Positions 1 through 8,040 of a stretch of 47,699 bases of DNA are shown in pieces (the stretch's first letter is position 1; every line of letters starts with the position of its first letter). The position numbers were made by a program, and so were the translations under genes. The notes under the pieces were generated by a model. It made no database searches. It was given only the letters and a program-made list of their open reading frames with translations, and was not told the origin of the DNA. Origin of the DNA: JBEBXQ01 sp040391535 (lineage in GTDB: Bacteria > Bacteroidota > Bacteroidia > Cytophagales > Spirosomataceae); assembly GCA_040391535.1 (NCBI GenBank), contig JBEBXQ010000017.1, forward strand, positions 1 through 47,699. Direction: 5' to 3'.

Positions 1-221
1 TTTACTGAAAACCGAAAGGTTCTCCTGTTCGTTACCAGCCTTCCATTGGTTATGACTTTCTGTCAGTATAGTAAATGCATAACGTATGCAGTAAACCGGA
101 ATTGAAGATTTGGTACCTTATATTACCTGACAGAAACCATGAGCCCCAATCTTACAGATATGCTTTTTTTGAAGGTATAATAACCTTGAAAATACTACTT
201 TTACAGGAAAAAACGAAAAGT

Positions 222-560
222 ATGGTATCAGGAATTCTTGAAAGATTAAAACGGAAAGAAGTAAAATTCGCAGACGTTATCGGACTCATCGATGCGCATT
301 ATACCCATGTTCCCACAGCGTTTGAAAACGGAGCGCAGAAGAATGGCAGTACTGAAAATCAGGGAAGTGCGAAAGTATTTGCATTTGCACAGCTTAACAG
401 GCTGGACAAAGAGCAAACCCTGCTGTTATTTGCTGAACATTATGAGGCGGTACTGGCTGCCCCTGAGTCCTCAGATCATCAGAATATCCGGCAATTTATG
501 TTGCATGGATGGGAGGGGATAACGTTCCAAGGGACAGCCCTGACTGCAAAACAGGCTTAG
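222..560 (+). CDS. HopJ-family small protein
   Basis: This 112-residue protein resembles the HopJ type III effector family, a name taken from a Pseudomonas effector but found widely in free-living bacteria without a secretion system. The recognisable parts are an acidic/aromatic N-terminal stretch with VIGLIDAHY, a central NQGSAKVFAFAQL block and a C-terminal MLHGWEGITF block. The open frame runs further upstream to an ATG at 75, but the family begins near the ATG at 222, which follows an A/G-rich stretch (ACAGGAAAAAACG), so I use that start. It is the only plus-strand gene here and converges on the nagB-like gene across a strong hairpin. Its role is unknown, and it is probably cytoplasmic because no signal peptide is visible. 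Confidence 0.75.
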   Translation: MVSGILERLKRKEVKFADVIGLIDAHYTHVPTAFENGAQKNGSTENQGSAKVFAFAQLNRLDKEQTLLLFAEHYEAVLAAPESSDHQNIRQFMLHGWEGITFQGTALTAKQA

Positions 561-572
561 TAAACCGGGATG

Positions 573-610
573 GCTTTAGTTCGTTGATATTCAGGGCAAC
601 GAACTAAAGC
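573..610. terminator. Hairpin between convergent genes
   Basis: A perfect 14-bp inverted repeat (GCTTTAGTTCGTTG at 573-586, complement at 597-610) with a 10-base loop lies between the stop codons of the HopJ-family gene and the nagB-like gene. There is no clear T-tract on either side. It is probably a bidirectional transcript-end hairpin rather than a textbook intrinsic terminator. Confidence 0.6.
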
Positions 611-628
611 ATCACTCAGGCATAGCTG

Positions 629-1408
629 TTACAATCCGGCTGCGCTATCTTCATCAATGAACAGCCACGCATTTGGATGATTGCGTAAAATAGTCGAAGG
701 ATAAGCTTCGCTGATTTCATCCTGTAACGTATGGGCAATAGCTTCGGCTTTATTGGTACCGGGAACCATACAGAAAATGGCAGCAGGTTTGATTAAGGTA
801 GGAATAGTCAGGGTAAGCGCCGTTTCAGGTACTTCATCCAGCGATGCAAAACAGCCGTCGTTGACCTGCTGATTACGGCTGGTCAGGTCAAGGTCCACTA
901 TTTTTACCGTTTTCGGGTCATTAAAAAAAGCGACATGGGGGTCATTAAATGCGATGTGGCAGTTTTCCCCGATCCCCATACAGACAATATCAACGGGGTG
1001 CTCACGGAGTAGCTGAGCGTATCTGATGCATTCTTCTTCAGGATCGGTAGCGTTACCGTTCATATAGAAAACCTGTGCCACCGGGACCTGACTGAATAAC
1101 CGGTCTTTGAGAAATATCCCGAAATTCTGAGGTGCATTGGCATCCAGGCCGATATATTCATCCATATGGAAGGCATGGATTCTGTTCCACTCTATATCTT
1201 CTTCCGCAATCAGGGCATTAAGGAATTCATTTTGAGACGGTGCCGAGGCAAATATGATATTGACTTTGTCTTGCTGAAGATGTAAATTCCTGATCGTATT
1301 GGCGAGTTGCGTAGCTGCATCTTTTCCAAGCTGCTGACGATCTTCAAAAACGCTTACATGCAACTGATCTGCCTTGAAACGCCGGACGGATGATAAGGAA
1401 GTATTCAT
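629..1408 (-). CDS. nagB: Glucosamine-6-phosphate deaminase family protein (NagB-like)
   Basis: The NagB family converts glucosamine-6-phosphate to fructose-6-phosphate and ammonia in the cytoplasm. The protein keeps HMDEYIGL (D83, matching the proton-transfer Asp72 of E. coli NagB), the ring-opening histidine (H151 in GIGENCHIAFNDP) and the lysine in PGTNKAEA. However, the usual Asp-His-Glu relay reads Asn149-His151-Asp156. The N-terminal phosphate loop normally written TGSTP/TGGTP reads SAPSQ. The enzyme is therefore divergent and its substrate is uncertain. The reading frame extends to a TTG at 1429, but the ATG at 1408 gives the usual family N terminus, so I chose it. It is the last gene of an apparent five-gene operon, 93 bases after nagA. 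Confidence 0.8.
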   Translation of the reverse strand: MNTSLSSVRRFKADQLHVSVFEDRQQLGKDAATQLANTIRNLHLQQDKVNIIFASAPSQNEFLNALIAEEDIEWNRIHAFHMDEYIGLDANAPQNFGIFLKDRLFSQVPVAQVFYMNGNATDPEEECIRYAQLLREHPVDIVCMGIGENCHIAFNDPHVAFFNDPKTVKIVDLDLTSRNQQVNDGCFASLDEVPETALTLTIPTLIKPAAIFCMVPGTNKAEAIAHTLQDEISEAYPSTILRNHPNAWLFIDEDSAAGL

Positions 1409-1501
1409 GATGATAATATTAGAATTCAAGATCAGGGATTTCTTTGTTGAGTGTAGAAATACCTGTATTATTTATGTATTGCTCAGATAGGGATTGCTAC
1501 C

Positions 1502-2689
1502 TTAAATATTCTGTTGTTTATTGTATACTATTTTGCCGTTTACAATGGTAGCCGACACCTGTATCTGCTCATCAAAGAGAATGATATCTGCATCTTTCCC
1601 TATGGCAATCGAACCTTTCCGGTCATCTATTCCCATAATACGGGCAGGGGTAGTACTGGCCATTCTGATGGCTTCAGGGAGATTGACTCCGGCTACATAA
1701 ACCATATTCCGTACAAGCCTGTCGAATGTGGCGACACTACCGGCAAAGGCTGTAAGATCAGGTAATTTGGCAACGCCGTCTTCTACGATAACCCGTAAGC
1801 CGTCTTTGAGAGATCCCAGGATACTTTCACCGGGAGGCATGCCTGCAGCTCTCATGGCATCGGTAATGAGTGCCGTTTTATCAGCCCCTTTTATTTTGTA
1901 AATCAGTTTCAGCAATGGCTCAGGAAGGTGAACACCGTCAGCGATGATTTCCACATCCATGTCAAGCAGAAAGGCACTTTCAATCGTACCTGCATAGCGG
2001 AATGCATTTTTGCGGGTAACTCCCGACATAGCCGAATATAGATGGGTTGCGAGTGAATATCCGTTATCATAGGCTTCCAGCACGTCATCATATAATGCGT
2101 CGGTATGGGCAACAGCGGCTAAGATCCCTTTTTGTTTCAACCGCTGGCCAAATGCGATAGCACCATCCAGCTCAGGAGCGGCACTCCAGCGGACGATGGA
2201 ATCAGAATAGGCCAGGATTTCTTCATATTCGGCCGGGTCCGGATTCCGGATATAGCGCGGATCCTGCGCGCCGCGCTGGGATAATGCGAAATAAGGTCCT
2301 TCCAGGTGTATACCGAGAAAAGAGGCCCCTTTTTCGTTTTTCCTGCGGGCTTCTTCGTAAACATCCAGTGTGTTAAGTAAGTCAGCCTTTTCAGCGGTGA
2401 GCGTAGTAGGCACCATCGCAGTGGTCCCGTAACGGGCGTGAGTTTCGGCAATGGTCAGAAAGGCATCCACGGTGCCGTCCATAAAATCGCTCCCGCCGCC
2501 TCCGTGAATATGGATGTCAATAAATCCGGGGGAAATGTACCGGCCGGCGGCATCAATAACTTCAGCACCCGGCACATCGGCATCCCCGGCATGGATTCCC
2601 GTGATTTTTCCGTTTTCCACTACTACCGTTCCGCCTTTGATCTGGCGGAACGGGGTAATAACGATGCCGTTGGTTATTTTTAATTTCAT
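1502..2689 (-). CDS. nagA: N-acetylglucosamine-6-phosphate deacetylase
   Basis: This cytoplasmic amidohydrolase removes acetate from GlcNAc-6-phosphate, the step before NagB. At 395 residues it is the usual length. The metal and catalytic residues are all visible: the HxH pair H60/H62 in DIHIHGGGG, E130 in HLEGPY, H195 in AVAHTDA, H216 in THLYSAM and D277 in LITDAMRAAG. The HxH pair suggests a two-metal centre like that of Bacillus NagA rather than the E. coli single-metal type. It follows the permease gene by 22 bases in an apparent operon. The context of permease, NagA and NagB-like protein supports amino-sugar catabolism. No kinase gene is in the window, so phosphorylation must be supplied elsewhere. 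Confidence 0.93.
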   Translation of the reverse strand: MKLKITNGIVITPFRQIKGGTVVVENGKITGIHAGDADVPGAEVIDAAGRYISPGFIDIHIHGGGGSDFMDGTVDAFLTIAETHARYGTTAMVPTTLTAEKADLLNTLDVYEEARRKNEKGASFLGIHLEGPYFALSQRGAQDPRYIRNPDPAEYEEILAYSDSIVRWSAAPELDGAIAFGQRLKQKGILAAVAHTDALYDDVLEAYDNGYSLATHLYSAMSGVTRKNAFRYAGTIESAFLLDMDVEIIADGVHLPEPLLKLIYKIKGADKTALITDAMRAAGMPPGESILGSLKDGLRVIVEDGVAKLPDLTAFAGSVATFDRLVRNMVYVAGVNLPEAIRMASTTPARIMGIDDRKGSIAIGKDADIILFDEQIQVSATIVNGKIVYNKQQNI

Positions 2690-2711
2690 TATTGCAACAA
2701 GTTAAAAGGAA

Positions 2712-4028
2712 TTACCATTTCCTGAGCTTATGTCCTTTTACAGCATAAAATACCAGATACAGGTAACAGGGAATTAAGACCCAGTAAGCAAGCCGGGTAG
2801 TATAGGTATCAGCAAAATGACCGTAAAACAGGGGCATAATGGCATTACCGCAAAGTCCCATAATCATTATGGAAGAACCGAGCTTGGTAAACCGTCCGAG
2901 TCCGTCAATGGCCAGTGGCCAGATACCCGCCCATACCAGCGAGTTGGCCAGTCCGAGCAGCACCACAAACCAGATGGAAATATCAGCGGTGTGGCCTAAA
3001 AAGGTCACATCTCCGGTGGCATAAATAATACCCAGTGAAAAGAGTGTGCCTAATACGGTACAGATTCTGAGTGCGGTAACCTGACTTATCAATTTGGGTA
3101 TGGTCACGATACCGATAAAGTAACCGATAATAGTACAGGCCAGGGTATAGGATGGAAAGGTTTTGGCTTCGAGCAAATCGATATCCATTGAATTGGCATA
3201 ACCGATAATGGTATCAATGGCAATAACCTGTGTTCCCACATGAAGAAAAATAGCTACTGCACCGAGAATAAGGTGCGGAAACTGAAAGATGCTGGTTTTA
3301 TCGGAATTGGCAGTTGCCACTTCTGCACTTTCATGCTCTGTATCTATTTCGGGAAGAGGGGAGCGGTAAACCAGGTATCCCAGTATGACCAGAAAAGTAC
3401 CTAAAGCTGAATAGGGTGTAATCACCCGGCGGATCAGCTCATCCAGAGCGGCACTGCGTTCTACATCGGTCATCGAGCCCAGCTGAGCAAACAGATCGGT
3501 ATCGGTAGGACGAAGGATAACTGCAGCAAAAATCAGCGGAGATACAATCCCGGCAGCTTTATTACAGATCCCCATGATGCTGATACGCTGAGCGGCTCTT
3601 TCTTTAGGACCCAGAATGGTAATATAAGGATTGGCGGCAGTCTGTAATATGGCAAGTCCGATACCGATGGTAAACAGTCCGATCAGGAATATTTCGTAAG
3701 TTCTCGTAAGCGCGGCGGGTACAAAAATGAATGCACCGATCGCCATAGCCCAGAAACCAAACATCATGCCCATTTTAAACCCGAATTTTTTCAGGATAAA
3801 AGAGGCCGGCACCGACATGACGAAGTAGGCAATGTAAAAGGCGAATGCTACCAGATAGGATTGAAAACTGGTGAGTTCGCATGCAATTTTAAAGTAAGGG
3901 ATCAGAATGGCGTTTACCCAGGAAATAAACCCGAAAATAAAGAACATCACACCGATCAGGAATATGGAGAGGATAGTCTGATTTTTGGTCAGACTATCCA
4001 CCATTACAACGTTACTGTTGTTTTTCAT
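2712..4028 (-). CDS. FucP/NagP-type sugar:proton symporter (MFS)
   Basis: This 438-residue inner-membrane protein has about 12 hydrophobic segments and belongs to the major facilitator branch that includes FucP (L-fucose), glucose/galactose permeases and the Bacteroidota NagP (GlcNAc) transporters. Family-like features are the N-terminal FIFGFISWVNAILIPYFK segment and LQTAANPYITILGP near residue 130, which resembles the conserved FucP QxxANPY motif. A hydrophilic loop lies near residue 230. It is 14 bases after the Gfo/Idh gene and 22 bases before nagA, so uptake of GlcNAc or a related amino sugar is the simplest role. Substrate cannot be read from sequence alone, and fucose or another hexose remains possible. 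Confidence 0.85.
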   Translation of the reverse strand: MKNNSNVVMVDSLTKNQTILSIFLIGVMFFIFGFISWVNAILIPYFKIACELTSFQSYLVAFAFYIAYFVMSVPASFILKKFGFKMGMMFGFWAMAIGAFIFVPAALTRTYEIFLIGLFTIGIGLAILQTAANPYITILGPKERAAQRISIMGICNKAAGIVSPLIFAAVILRPTDTDLFAQLGSMTDVERSAALDELIRRVITPYSALGTFLVILGYLVYRSPLPEIDTEHESAEVATANSDKTSIFQFPHLILGAVAIFLHVGTQVIAIDTIIGYANSMDIDLLEAKTFPSYTLACTIIGYFIGIVTIPKLISQVTALRICTVLGTLFSLGIIYATGDVTFLGHTADISIWFVVLLGLANSLVWAGIWPLAIDGLGRFTKLGSSIMIMGLCGNAIMPLFYGHFADTYTTRLAYWVLIPCYLYLVFYAVKGHKLRKW

Positions 4029-4042
4029 GATACAGATTAAGG

Positions 4043-5410
4043 TTATACGGTTGGTTCCCAGCCTTTCTGGTATTCTCTTTTCCAGAGCTTAGCGGCTTGT
4101 TTGTTATTTTTAATATGACCATTGCCAGGATCAAGTTCGAGAGTAGCACCTGTTCTGTAAGCGATGTTACCGAGCTGACAAAGGAGCGTACTCTGATGAC
4201 CGCTCGTAATGTCGGATGCCAGCTTTGAACCTTTTTTGATACCATCAAAGAAATTCTGGAAGTGGATAGCATCCAGTGCCTGCGAAGGGTTCATATTATT
4301 GCGGGGATCTATCGGCATGTCATTTTTGACATCTTTTACCACATTGTTTTTCAGGTCAAAAACTTTGTAGGCGTTGCCTCCGTCGATCTGTAATGCGCCT
4401 TTTTCTCCATAGAAAATAAGCCCGACACTGCTGCCTTCAATATTCTTGCCGTTACAGCTGCGGCCTTCCCAGGTCATGGAGCCTTTGTCGCCAAAGTCAA
4501 GGTTAATGACTTGTGTGTCTGGTGTTTCCCAGTCGTCTTTATAATGGAAACGCCCGCCGTTGGATGAAACACGTGTAGGATAATCAACATTCATACCCCA
4601 GCGCATCAGGTCAAGCATGTGTGTACCATTGTTCAGGGATTCGGCAGTTCCCCAATGCCAGAACCAGTGCCAGTTGTAGTGAATAAGGTTGTCTTTGAAA
4701 GCACGGCGCGGGGCAGGTCCCTGCCACAGCTCATAGTTCAGCCAGGAAGGAACGGCTGTTTCTTTTCCGACTCCTATGGATTCGCGGTTATTGGTATACC
4801 ATCCTTTGGCAAAATAAACCCTTCCGATAATACCGTTGTGTACTTCCTGAATGGCTTTGGCGACATTCGGCCAGGAACGGCGCTGGTTACCCATCTGGAT
4901 AACATTGTTATATTTTTTCTGTACGGCAATCAGCAATTCACCTTCATGCGGATTATGACTGCACGGTTTTTCAAGATATACATGTTTACCTGCTTTGGAT
5001 GCCAGAATAGCCGCCGGAGCATGCCAGTGGTCAGGAGTAGCGATAATCATCGCGTCCATATCCTTGCTTTCAAGTGCCTTGCGGAAATCAGGTTCATTGG
5101 CAGGTTTGCTGTTCTGAATTTTTTCAACGGCATCTATACATTTGGAAGCGGCGCGGCTGTCAACGTCTGAGATAAAGGTCACATTGCAGTTGGGTTGCAG
5201 GGCAAAGTTGGTCGCCAATGCAAAGCCACGGCTGTTTACACCCATCACACCTACGTTTATCTTTTCATTGGCCCCCATAATATTACCATAGCTTTTCGGG
5301 GAAAATCCAGGTAATATACCCCCGATTGTAAACAGGGCGGTTCCGGCCATTGATTTTTTCAGGAAGTCTCTGCGGGAATTTTCCTGATTTGATTTTTTGT
5401 CAGTTTTCAT
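4043..5410 (-). CDS. Tat-exported Gfo/Idh/MocA-family oxidoreductase
   Basis: The protein (455 residues) starts with a twin-arginine signal (NSRRDFLKKS followed by a hydrophobic stretch), so it should be folded and cofactor-loaded before export to the periplasm. The NAD(P)-binding Rossmann half begins at INVGVMGVNSRG, with the family EKP motif in LEKPCSHN. The C-terminal half has the GHWFW/LNNGTHMLDLMRWG region typical of the MocA-like substrate domain. Members reversibly oxidise hydroxyls of sugars and inositols, and some secreted ones use tightly bound NAD. It lies between the two-domain esterase and the permease in the nag operon. It could act on the released sugar in the periplasm, but this is inference. 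Confidence 0.85.
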   Translation of the reverse strand: MKTDKKSNQENSRRDFLKKSMAGTALFTIGGILPGFSPKSYGNIMGANEKINVGVMGVNSRGFALATNFALQPNCNVTFISDVDSRAASKCIDAVEKIQNSKPANEPDFRKALESKDMDAMIIATPDHWHAPAAILASKAGKHVYLEKPCSHNPHEGELLIAVQKKYNNVIQMGNQRRSWPNVAKAIQEVHNGIIGRVYFAKGWYTNNRESIGVGKETAVPSWLNYELWQGPAPRRAFKDNLIHYNWHWFWHWGTAESLNNGTHMLDLMRWGMNVDYPTRVSSNGGRFHYKDDWETPDTQVINLDFGDKGSMTWEGRSCNGKNIEGSSVGLIFYGEKGALQIDGGNAYKVFDLKNNVVKDVKNDMPIDPRNNMNPSQALDAIHFQNFFDGIKKGSKLASDITSGHQSTLLCQLGNIAYRTGATLELDPGNGHIKNNKQAAKLWKREYQKGWEPTV

Positions 5411-5476
5411 AGAAAATACAAATTGTTTGAAGGACTATACCGGGTCGGTTGTTTAATTGTTTGGTTATTGAATGTA

Positions 5477-7798
5477 TTAATGTTGTGACACTTCGTCAAA
5501 AAAATCTCCGATCTGACGGGTCATTTCCGGGGTCAGACGGTTAATTTCATCTGGTGTCAGGTATTTAAGGTTATTTTCTTTCTGATATAGGGAAAAGGTT
5601 TTGCGTACAGTGTTCATACTCTTTTCCAGTGCATTTGTGTCGGTATACTTATCCAGCACCGGAGCGACAATCATCAACGGACGGGGCGCTATGGAACTGA
5701 TCAGTTCGGTATAATCTACCGGAACCTGTGCAGGCTTATCCTGAAACCAGCCCAGGCGCGGGATAAAGCCGTGCTCTGACGAGACCGATCGGATGGTCTC
5801 TTTTTCGGGGCTGCTGCTTCTCCAGGGCGTAAAGGCCGCAACGGTTGCCACACCGGCCACTCTGTTATCCAGAGCGGCTGAAAGTAATGCTACCTGGCCA
5901 CCAATGGCATTCCCCAGCAGAAAAATTCTGCCCGCGTCAATATTCTCCATCGTTTCCAGTGCATCAATGCAATCCTTTACATCTTCCACCATTTTTCCCA
6001 TTTTTGACCATTGCGGAAACCGGCGGTAGAAATGTTGTCCTTCTTCAATTCGCGTACCGAATCCGAGCATATCAAACGCGAGTACTGCATAACCCCGGTC
6101 GGCCAGACTCTGGAACAGCGCTGAATTACCTCTTCCGGGATTTTTGCTGTATCCGTAGGCATAGCCATGTGCATAGGCATATTCATGCAGGAAAATAATC
6201 ACCGGAATCTTTGCGTTCTGTGCGGGTTTCTGACGGCGCTCTGCCAGCGGCATATAAATGGTGGCACTGAGGTGATCTCCAATGCCGGTATAAGGACCAT
6301 AATGTATCTGTTCGGTACCATTTACGGCGGGCCTTCCTGTGGTCAGGGATATCCAGTCCATGCGCGATACGGTGGTGGGTGCGGTATCGACCGGTTTTGC
6401 CTTTGCAGGAGCTTTTCCCAGGAGCCACTGAAGATTATCCTGAATTTTTTGCCTTAGCTGAGCCGATGTATCTGACGGGGTTGCTGTAAGGGTCACCGGC
6501 ATCAGCTTTTCAATTTCTTTTTTGTCTGTCGTGTGGTGTTCTGCCCAGCTATTCCATGAAAAATTATAATATTGTTCATTTTGCCACGATGCTTTTGATT
6601 TGCCGAAACGCTGGTCAAGAAAGTCAATGCATTTTTCAAGATCACGGGTGGTAACGGCATGTTCACCATAACGGGGGAACACAGCAATGTTGTCAGGAAC
6701 CTTCAGGAAATCGAAAACCTTTCCGGCTGAACGGTAGCTTTGTTCGGTTGCCCAGGGATTCAGCTGATGTTCTACAACGGAATAATGCAAAAGCAGATTC
6801 CGGGGAGCAATAAGAGCAAGGAGCAGATTCTGGTCGATGGGCAGCTTGTCTTCACGCCCGAAAAAAAAGCGTAGGCGGGGCTGGAACCAATGCGCGGCAT
6901 TCGAAGCGATATCATCCAGGGTCTGGGTAACATATTGGGGGTCCGTAAAGCGGTAGGGTGTTACACCGCCCGTTCCGCAACTGCTGGAAATAACGGCGGT
7001 AATCCGCTCATCAAATGCACCTGCCCAGAGCGATTGTTTCCCATTGCGGGAGTGTCCGGTAATGGCAATCTGTTCTTTGTTTACTTCTTTTCTTGTATAG
7101 AGATAATCAACCACACGTGACGCACCCCAGGCACGCCGCATAAGTGCCGTAAAGTCATATTCAGGATAAATTTCCTGATAATCCTGGCTATCGTCTTTTA
7201 TATCGGCTCCCGCATAAACACAGGCAATATAGCCGCGGCGCAAAGCCAGTTGCGCCCAGTTACGGTGATTCCATTGCGTCATATATACCGGAAACGGCCC
7301 TTTCCCTTCAGGGATCATCAGCTCAAAGGTCATTTTAGCTTTATCTCCGGGTCCAAACCGGATTTCAATCATTTCGATTGTCGCTCCGTTTTCAGTTTTG
7401 CGTGACAGGATCTTCGGAGTTATTTTTTCAGGGGCCGGGGGTATTTTGCCAGAGATCCAATACTGGAACTGTTCTTTAATCCAGCCTCTCCGCAGTTGCC
7501 ATTCCTGTACAGTCTGCACCGGCTTATCCTCATGATCAATCAGTGGCTCGGGCAGAAAAACAGAGGATTTCATCCGGGAAAAGTCGGGAGGCAATTCACC
7601 TGTGCGCTGCAGCCAGTCCATCCAGGTACTGTCTTTCTGATTCAGCCTTTTGCTGATCCCGTGCCGGTGATCCCGTGATTCATTGATCTGCAGTGATTCC
7701 TGAAGGTATTGTTTTCTACGGGCAAGCTCATCTGATTGGGCAGATAAGGAAAAAGGGTATAGGAATATGAGTAAAAAGGTTAGTCTGAAACAGGTCAT
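5477..7798 (-). CDS. Secreted two-domain alpha/beta hydrolase, CE15/acetyl-xylan-esterase-like
   Basis: This 773-residue protein has a Sec signal peptide (hydrophobic 4-20, then SAQ) and two hydrolase domains. The first (about 80-400) carries the nucleophile elbow GHSRNGK at S250 and a candidate histidine in RYGEHAVTTRD. The SRNGK element is characteristic of glucuronoyl esterases (CE15) and relatives. The second domain (about 470-750) has a dienelactone-hydrolase-like fold signature but reads GNAIGG, with alanine at the nucleophile position (A631) and no histidine after the LDKYTD loop, so it is probably inactive. It is the first gene of the nag operon, behind a palindromic operator. It likely removes ester groups from an imported saccharide. 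Confidence 0.8.
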   Translation of the reverse strand: MTCFRLTFLLIFLYPFSLSAQSDELARRKQYLQESLQINESRDHRHGISKRLNQKDSTWMDWLQRTGELPPDFSRMKSSVFLPEPLIDHEDKPVQTVQEWQLRRGWIKEQFQYWISGKIPPAPEKITPKILSRKTENGATIEMIEIRFGPGDKAKMTFELMIPEGKGPFPVYMTQWNHRNWAQLALRRGYIACVYAGADIKDDSQDYQEIYPEYDFTALMRRAWGASRVVDYLYTRKEVNKEQIAITGHSRNGKQSLWAGAFDERITAVISSSCGTGGVTPYRFTDPQYVTQTLDDIASNAAHWFQPRLRFFFGREDKLPIDQNLLLALIAPRNLLLHYSVVEHQLNPWATEQSYRSAGKVFDFLKVPDNIAVFPRYGEHAVTTRDLEKCIDFLDQRFGKSKASWQNEQYYNFSWNSWAEHHTTDKKEIEKLMPVTLTATPSDTSAQLRQKIQDNLQWLLGKAPAKAKPVDTAPTTVSRMDWISLTTGRPAVNGTEQIHYGPYTGIGDHLSATIYMPLAERRQKPAQNAKIPVIIFLHEYAYAHGYAYGYSKNPGRGNSALFQSLADRGYAVLAFDMLGFGTRIEEGQHFYRRFPQWSKMGKMVEDVKDCIDALETMENIDAGRIFLLGNAIGGQVALLSAALDNRVAGVATVAAFTPWRSSSPEKETIRSVSSEHGFIPRLGWFQDKPAQVPVDYTELISSIAPRPLMIVAPVLDKYTDTNALEKSMNTVRKTFSLYQKENNLKYLTPDEINRLTPEMTRQIGDFFDEVSQH

Positions 7799-7821
7799 AC
7801 TTTGATCTGGCTTGCCATGAT

Positions 7822-7841
7822 TTTCGGGTACGTACCCGAAA
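7822..7841. promoter_or_regulatory. Palindromic operator 1 (nag operon)
   Basis: A perfect 20-bp palindrome, TTTCGGGTACGTACCCGAAA, lies 24-43 bases upstream of the esterase start codon. Its 14-bp core is shared exactly with three other promoter regions in the window. It overlaps the downstream end of a candidate -7 element and the predicted transcription start, where a bound repressor would block initiation. The even palindrome with a central CG resembles LacI-family operators. The regulator itself is not in the window. Confidence 0.8.
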
Positions 7842-7868
7842 TATAAGAAATTTTCATCAGCTTACAAA
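7838..7868 (-). promoter_or_regulatory. Predicted promoter of the esterase-nag operon
   Basis: On the minus strand a TTTG box (7868-7865) is followed after 19 bases by TATATTTC (7845-7838), one base from the Bacteroidota -7 consensus TAnnTTTG. The start of transcription would fall inside operator 1. The same geometry recurs upstream of the Nramp gene, which raises confidence. Confidence 0.5.
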
Positions 7869-7965
7869 ACCGGAAGCGCATTAAGTTGTATATATTTTGA
7901 ATTTAATGTGCTGATAGTAATAAAGATTCCTGAAAACCGGCTATTTGAAATAATATTTGGCATAA

Positions 7966-8009
7966 TTATCTGTTTGAAATACAACATATACTGTATTTTA
8001 AACAGATAA
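7966..8009 (-). terminator. Long hairpin after the cupredoxin operon
   Basis: An 18-bp inverted repeat (7966-7983 and 7992-8009, one G-U pair) with an 8-base loop begins 31 bases after the stop codon of the propeller gene. It is AT-rich and lacks a T-tract on the minus strand. It probably marks the 3' end of that transcript and insulates the nag promoter about 100 bases further on. Confidence 0.5.
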
Positions 8010-8040
8010 CCGGGATTGCTTAAAGACAACACAGGCAGGA

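Noticed and set aside
4619..5170. A 183-codon open frame on the plus strand
   Set aside because: It lies antisense within the exported Gfo/Idh gene, whose protein is clearly real; no start signal or family resemblance.
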